This document shows, piece after piece, positions 5,974 through 8,730 of a stretch of 8,730 nt of DNA. The position numbers and the translations under genes are program-made. The notes below the pieces were generated by a model that worked only from the letters and a program-made list of their open reading frames with translations, made no database searches and was not told where the DNA came from. Numbering within the stretch: the first letter of the stretch is position 1; each line of letters opens with the position of its first letter. Source of the DNA: Methyloglobulus sp. (GTDB taxonomy: Bacteria > Pseudomonadota > Gammaproteobacteria > Methylococcales > Methylomonadaceae); NCBI GenBank assembly GCA_013140405.1, contig JABFSV010000319.1, forward strand, positions 1 through 8,730, read 5' to 3'.

Positions 5974-6471
5974 TTAACTCAGTTCGTGAGCGAAAATTTC
6001 TGCTACGGACGAGATTGCATTTAGCGGTGTTGCTTCAAGGTTGTCAAAGCCAACAAGACGGTACTGATCCATCCATGTGGATTCGCAATCGGAACATCCG
6101 ACACGACCCCAGGCGGACAGTCCGTCAGCCTCAATGCCGACATTGGCCTGAATATTATTACCGCCACAATTCGGACAAAATTGGCCGTCACGAGCAACAT
6201 AATTTTCCTGTTGCTTATCGATTACAGGATATTCTTCATCAAACGCAGCAAAAACATCTGCCACATGAGAATCATTGTGAAGAGTAGCCTCAATATGACC
6301 GACAAACTCGGTACCATCATCAAGCGTTGCTATCTCGTCGCCATCGGCACCTTCGATATCGAAGTCCTGAATAGCAACCCAGACAGGTGCCGAGGAATTC
6401 GAGTAAACCGCTTGGACTAGGCCACCTTCAAGGTGAATAACAAGACGGATTTCATTTGCATTTAAAGCCAT
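5974..6471 (-). CDS. Zinc-ribbon protein of unknown function, 165 aa
   Basis: Function unknown. The N-terminus (LVIHLEGGLVQAVYS, residues 10-24, then WVAIQDFD) is a beta-rich module whose EGGLVQ signature I recall from short plasmid and ICE proteins of unknown role. A zinc ribbon follows: CPNC (C99, C102) and CSDC (C126, C129), about 24 residues apart. The protein is acidic, lacks a signal peptide and is likely cytoplasmic. The start at 6471 is clear: AGGAG 7 nt upstream and leader copy 3 directly before it. Zinc ribbons bind nucleic acids or other proteins, so no specific role can be given. The nearest minus-strand gene downstream, the 63-aa gene, begins about 310 nt away. Confidence 0.85.
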   Translation of the reverse strand: MALNANEIRLVIHLEGGLVQAVYSNSSAPVWVAIQDFDIEGADGDEIATLDDGTEFVGHIEATLHNDSHVADVFAAFDEEYPVIDKQQENYVARDGQFCPNCGGNNIQANVGIEADGLSAWGRVGCSDCESTWMDQYRLVGFDNLEATPLNAISSVAEIFAHELS

Positions 6472-6541
6472 GGTGTTTCTCCTAAATAATAAAAAAGGGA
6501 AACACCGGCCCGTTGGGGAAGTGTTTCCCCTTGTGGGTTAA
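6472..6541 (-). promoter_or_regulatory. Leader RNA copy 3 (zinc-ribbon gene), the clearest copy
   Basis: P2 is GGGGAA/TTCCCC (6525-6530 with 6515-6520, loop ACAC), enclosed by CCC/GGG (6535-6537 with 6509-6511). Arm a' GGTGTTTCCC (6497-6506) pairs perfectly over 9 bp with GGGAAACAC of P2 (6521-6529) and is followed by TTTTTTATTATTT, or pairs with the SD arm GGAGAAACACC (6472-6482): eight contiguous pairs, a mismatch, then a further C-G. The P2 loop region and the SD spacer are nearly the same sequence (AAACAC), so one arm has two rival partners. Confidence 0.85.
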
Positions 6542-6577
6542 GTTAATCGAATTGAGTTTTTGGCTCAATCAATTAAC
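6542..6577 (-). repeat. Hairpin directly upstream of leader copy 3
   Basis: GTTAAT and ATTGAG pair with CTCAAT and ATTAAC across a small internal loop, closing on CCAAAAA. It ends one base before the TTAACCC that opens leader copy 3. No T-tract follows, so it is not an obvious terminator; it may insulate the leader from upstream RNA. Confidence 0.55.
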
Positions 6578-6586
6578 GTAATTTGG

Positions 6587-6670
6587 TTAAGCATTACTTT
6601 GAAACATAGGCGTAACGCCATCCTTCTCGTTCCACTGGCTATTACGATATTCCTCATCACCCGATTTCAT
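6587..6670 (-). CDS. Possible 27-aa ORF or coding remnant
   Basis: A 27-codon frame starts with an ATG at 6670 and ends with TAA. It encodes a hydrophilic peptide with protein-like composition (contains EEYRNSQWNEKDGVTPMF). No SD precedes the ATG, and it follows fragments of coding sequence in another frame, so it is more likely the tail of a decayed gene than an independent one. Confidence 0.3.
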   Translation of the reverse strand: MKSGDEEYRNSQWNEKDGVTPMFQSNA

Positions 6671-6799
6671 CAATTAAAAAGCAGTCGATGTCATCGGCGA
6701 ATTCTTAGTCAGAACCTTTATTAAACAAAGCATTGAAATCAATCGATGCTTTAGCTTTTTTAATGGCTTCAGCATGGTTTTTAGCTTCAACGTCAAGGA
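6657..6799 (-). pseudogene. Coding remnant after the 95-aa gene (frameshift and stop)
   Basis: Directly after the 95-aa stop, in a different frame and with no start codon of its own, is a convincing protein-like stretch: ILDVEAKNHAEAIKKAKASI (from about 6799), continuing to TAA at 6707-6705, then in the same frame EFADDIDCFLIDEIG to TGA at 6659-6657. The pattern of a beta strand, then NHAEAIKKAKA, then a strand is common in small single-domain proteins. One extra T at the 95-aa stop (GCTTAATC to GCTTTAATC) would fuse the 95-aa protein to this segment. It may be a decayed tail, an assembly error or a recoded extension. Confidence 0.5.
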
Positions 6800-7087
6800 T
6801 TAAGCAGACTTCTCGGTGTAGAACACTTGAAAGTTGTCATCACCCTCATCAAACATCGAGAAAAAATGCTTCGGACTGTTAAACTCCTTGAATTCTTTTA
6901 AGCTTTTTGAGGTGGATATTCTTTTTCGACTCAGCCAAGCGGACTTGATGTCAGGTTGTTCGCAGAACGTCTTTATCTGCTTTCTAATTTCAAGCTGCTT
7001 GGCAAAGCCAGAGCCGTTGTTATCCCAATAGATGGCAGCATCTTTCGGAATGGTTTTCAGATTATGAACAATTACTTTTTTCATCAT
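6800..7087 (-). CDS. Hypothetical protein, 95 aa, possibly truncated by a frameshift
   Basis: I do not recognise it. The N-terminus is basic with a short beta-like start (MMKKVIVHNL); the middle is rich in lysine, serine and aromatic residues (SLKEFKEFNSPKHFFSMF), and the end is an acidic turn before a strand (DEGDDNFQVFY). The start at 7087 has GGAG 7 nt upstream and leader copy 2 before it; the 10-codon upstream extension has no SD. The natural C-terminus may be longer: protein-like sequence continues in another frame immediately after the stop (6799-6705). Confidence 0.7.
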   Translation of the reverse strand: MMKKVIVHNLKTIPKDAAIYWDNNGSGFAKQLEIRKQIKTFCEQPDIKSAWLSRKRISTSKSLKEFKEFNSPKHFFSMFDEGDDNFQVFYTEKSA

Positions 7088-7160
7088 TGTGAATCTCCAA
7101 AAAATACGGGAAACCACATGTGCCCGGCAGGGAATGTGATTTCCCTGGTCAGGTTTAAAG
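7088..7160 (-). promoter_or_regulatory. Leader RNA copy 2 (95-aa gene)
   Basis: P2 is CAGGGAA/TTCCCTG (7141-7147 with 7128-7134, loop ATCACA). Arm a' ATGTGGTTTCCC (7108-7119) pairs with GGGAAATCACAT (7134-7145) along all 12 positions with one U-G pair, followed by TATTTTTT: a strong terminator-like fold. Pairing of a' with the SD arm GGAGATTCACA (7088-7098) is interrupted (TGTG/CACA plus scattered pairs), so the SD-masking state is weak here. A short AATCC/GGATT hairpin overlapping the stop codon of the upstream gene (7170-7184) precedes it. Confidence 0.75.
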
Positions 7161-7183
7161 TAAAATTAAAATCCTAAGCGGAT

Positions 7184-7633
7184 TCAGTATTTAAGCAGAG
7201 GGACGACTAATTTCTCAGCCTTATCATGCGTATCACAAGCCAATTGAATAGACTCATCATCGTCATTGAACATGCCCCGCATTTGCTCGATTTGTTCTCG
7301 CATTAAGGACATGGCTTCAGTTGAGGATTCAAGCGCTGTTTCAATTTCAATTGCTTGATCTTTAACGCGATCCAATTCAGCTTCAAGTAATTGCAAGCGC
7401 TCAAGATCTGCCAATATTTCTGGCATCATGTTATGAGCCAAGATAATAAACTCCGCATTAGCACGACGTTCATTTCTCATGACTTTATTATCGCCATCAA
7501 CCAAAACTTCGGCGACAAACGTATTGCCACACATAACGTTATTGTTGCGGAGCGACCAATCTGTCGACAAATCGATATATCCTTCCTTAGTTGCTGCTTC
7601 AAAAGCGGCTCTTAACTTTTGTAAATTACTCAT
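7184..7633 (-). CDS. Ead/Ea22-like protein, 149 aa
   Basis: It resembles the Ead/Ea22-like family of phage and mobile-element early proteins of unknown function. The match rests on the N-terminal LRAAFEAATK, the central segment ANAEFIILAHNMMPEILADL (residues 59-78; the family typically shows NAEFI..A...+..LL..L) and a long coiled coil after it (about 79-120, LEAELDRVKDQAIEIETALE). The C-terminus is acidic and then helical. The start at 7633 has GGAG 7 nt upstream and leader copy 1 before it; an in-frame ATG 36 nt upstream lies within the leader. This suggests phage ancestry for part of the array. The family call is from memory of the motif and is moderate. Confidence 0.75.
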   Translation of the reverse strand: MSNLQKLRAAFEAATKEGYIDLSTDWSLRNNNVMCGNTFVAEVLVDGDNKVMRNERRANAEFIILAHNMMPEILADLERLQLLEAELDRVKDQAIEIETALESSTEAMSLMREQIEQMRGMFNDDDESIQLACDTHDKAEKLVVPLLKY

Positions 7634-7699
7634 TGTACTGCTCCAAAAAAAGTAACAGACAAAGAGCAACCCAGAAGGGATGTGGTCCCTGTCTGGGTA
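7634..7699 (-). promoter_or_regulatory. Leader RNA copy 1 (Ead/Ea22-like gene), divergent copy
   Basis: P1 ACCCAGA/TCTGGGT (7692-7698 with 7669-7675) and P2 AGGGA/TCCCT (7686-7690 with 7676-7680, loop CCACA) are the best nested pair in the window. The SD arm differs: GAGCA (7639-7643) can pair with TGCTC (7664-7668), masking GGAG. The terminator-like alternative uses CAGACA of P1 with TGTCTG, ahead of TTACTTTTTTT. The layout is kept while the partner sequences have changed. Confidence 0.7.
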
Positions 7700-7700
7700 A

Positions 7701-7731
7701 GAAAACTGGCTAATCTAAAGTGATTAGCCAG
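7701..7731 (-). terminator. Terminator after the VWA gene
   Basis: A perfect 10-bp stem CTGGCTAATC/GATTAGCCAG with a 6-nt loop begins 10 nt after the VWA stop codon and is followed by TTTTC. The T-tract is short, so read-through is likely. It ends just upstream of leader copy 1. Confidence 0.7.
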
Positions 7732-7741
7732 AGGTTAAATT

Positions 7742-8730
7742 TCAAGCTGCCAACAACAAATCGCGGCTGATCCTGAACATCTCGGAACGCAACTCGGACA
7801 CATCGTTGATGCAGATTGACCGATCAAATAAATGACTCGTGTCGAAACAGACACCAACACCAACAAGCTCAATACCAGTCGCTTCACAACGTTTGATAAT
7901 AGCTTTTGTGAGATCCAGATCATCAGGCTGTCCATCGGTTAGCACCATAATGATTTTCCGTTCTTCACGCGTAGCCAGAACGGATGAGGCGGCATACCAC
8001 AACGCGGTATGAAGCGGTGTTCCTCCACTTACAATAGGAGCGAATTTCGGCGCATTTAGGCGAACTTTTTGACTATGTTTCAACAGAGGAACCACGTTGC
8101 CGGTATCGTTGTATGGAAATCGAGTCACAGCAGGATTGACGCCTGAAATACCTTCCAGTGCCAATGCTAATGCCATTGCTGATTCCATTGCCAACTCGAT
8201 CAAAGAATGATTAGGATTATTCGGGGCCCTGTCTGCCATAGAGGTTGAACCATCTACCAGCAAATGAATTGCAGTATTCGGCGCCTGCTTATGGCTTCGG
8301 CGTTTGAAAACACGAGAATCTCCCTGACTTAAACGAGACAACCTTCTACCATCAATACGATTGCCCGAGCGTTTATTCACGGGACGATCACATCGACTGG
8401 ATTGAACCAGACCTTGAAGAGAAGCGCGGATTTTGCCCGAGTTCCCTAAAACTTTATTCATCAGTGCGTTACCAATTGCAGGATTCAAGTCTGGATCCAT
8501 GGCAACAGGCATGTGAACATTTTCATCATAACTATTGACAGGTTGACTGCCCAAAAGCTGTTTAGCGGCTTCAAACACGTTATCCGGCACATCATCATCA
8601 CTGGCTGACAACACAGAAGCCAGGTTTTGCGCCAATTGCTCGCTACCCTGATCCTGTGGAATATCGGTACTACTAGCGGCAGAATGAGTATGACCAGGCT
8701 GTGAATATTGATCTTGATCGTCAGCATCGC
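7742..8730 (-). CDS. CobT-like VWA-domain protein, C-terminal part (5' end outside window)
   Basis: The reading frame is open to the window edge, so at least 328 residues belong to a longer protein; the TTG at 8635 is not its start. The C-terminal half is a von Willebrand factor A domain with a full MIDAS metal site: DGSTS (8254-8240), the threonine of SGGTPLH and the aspartate of LTDGQPDD. Before it lie a low-complexity Q/S/H stretch and a linker rich in Arg and Lys (KRRSHK). The layout (acidic or disordered N-terminus, basic linker, VWA at the end) resembles the CobT subunit of cobaltochelatase and CobT-like proteins of phages and plasmids, which work with a MoxR/CobS-type AAA ATPase. No cobalamin genes are present, so a chaperone or remodelling role for the element is more likely. 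The partner ATPase would be expected upstream, outside the window. Confidence 0.85.
   Translation of the reverse strand, partial: DADDQDQYSQPGHTHSAASSTDIPQDQGSEQLAQNLASVLSASDDDVPDNVFEAAKQLLGSQPVNSYDENVHMPVAMDPDLNPAIGNALMNKVLGNSGKIRASLQGLVQSSRCDRPVNKRSGNRIDGRRLSRLSQGDSRVFKRRSHKQAPNTAIHLLVDGSTSMADRAPNNPNHSLIELAMESAMALALALEGISGVNPAVTRFPYNDTGNVVPLLKHSQKVRLNAPKFAPIVSGGTPLHTALWYAASSVLATREERKIIMVLTDGQPDDLDLTKAIIKRCEATGIELVGVGVCFDTSHLFDRSICINDVSELRSEMFRISRDLLLAA

Noticed and set aside
6015..6420. Plus-strand frames opposite the zinc-ribbon gene
   Set aside because: They lack ribosome sites and lie entirely antisense to a gene with a clear start and cysteine motifs.
2826..7699. Reading the GGGAA..TTCCC dyads as DNA operators for a repressor
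   Set aside because: The gap between half-sites varies from 4 to about 9 nt, which fits a hairpin loop better than a fixed protein dimer; the covarying SD arms also need an RNA explanation. It is not fully excluded.
1591..7699. CRISPR-like array or dispersed transposable repeats
   Set aside because: The copies are each next to a different gene start, differ in sequence, are not evenly spaced and have no target duplications.

Overview
The window looks like accessory DNA of a proteobacterial (probably gammaproteobacterial) plasmid or integrative element. Support comes from the moderate GC, clear Shine-Dalgarno (SD) sites and the gene mix: a stand-alone zinc-finger/Toprim primase, a GHKL (Hsp90-like) ATPase, a CobT-type VWA protein, an Ead/Ea22-like phage early protein and many small unknown proteins. 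There is no rRNA, tRNA, transposase or CRISPR, and I cannot name the host.

Almost everything is on the minus strand and is read from right to left: VWA protein (8730-7742, 5' end outside the window), Ead/Ea22-like protein (7633-7184), a 95-aa protein (7087-6800) followed by frameshifted coding remnants, a zinc-ribbon protein (6471-5974), a hairpin-rich spacer, a 63-aa protein (5660-5469), the GHKL ATPase (5011-3413), a 133-aa protein (3322-2921), a 278-aa protein with two CxxC pairs (2825-1989) coupled to a 78-aa protein (1980-1744), an 18-aa leader ORF coupled to the primase (1590-473), and a 92-aa protein (456-178). A strong intrinsic terminator (158-120) closes the array, and a new gene starts at position 16. 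One plus-strand gene (5140-5472) is inserted in the opposite direction.

The most striking feature is in the gaps. Nearly every gene that opens a translation unit carries its own copy of one roughly 70-nt leader, eight copies in all. On the coding strand the order is: a T-rich lead into ACCC; a nested double hairpin (P1 ACCC..GGG around P2 GGGAA..TTCCC, with a loop often containing CAC); an arm a'; usually a T-tract; then SD and start codon. Arm a' is complementary to the SD-to-AUG stretch, and in most copies also to the upstream P2 strand and loop, which imitates that stretch. P1 and P2 are nearly constant, but a' and the SD arm change together from gene to gene (for example GGTGTTTC/GAAACACC, GTGTTTTC/GAAAACAC, GATTTTTC/GAAAAATC). 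This covariation within one window points to a family of cis-acting RNA switches. Genes lacking the leader are coupled to the gene before them (78-aa protein, primase, 92-aa protein) or lie on the other strand.

The array may therefore be controlled gene by gene through a shared RNA fold that a common factor could recognise. Function is assigned only for the primase, the GHKL ATPase, the VWA protein and, more loosely, the Ead/Ea22-like protein. The other genes are described without an assigned role.
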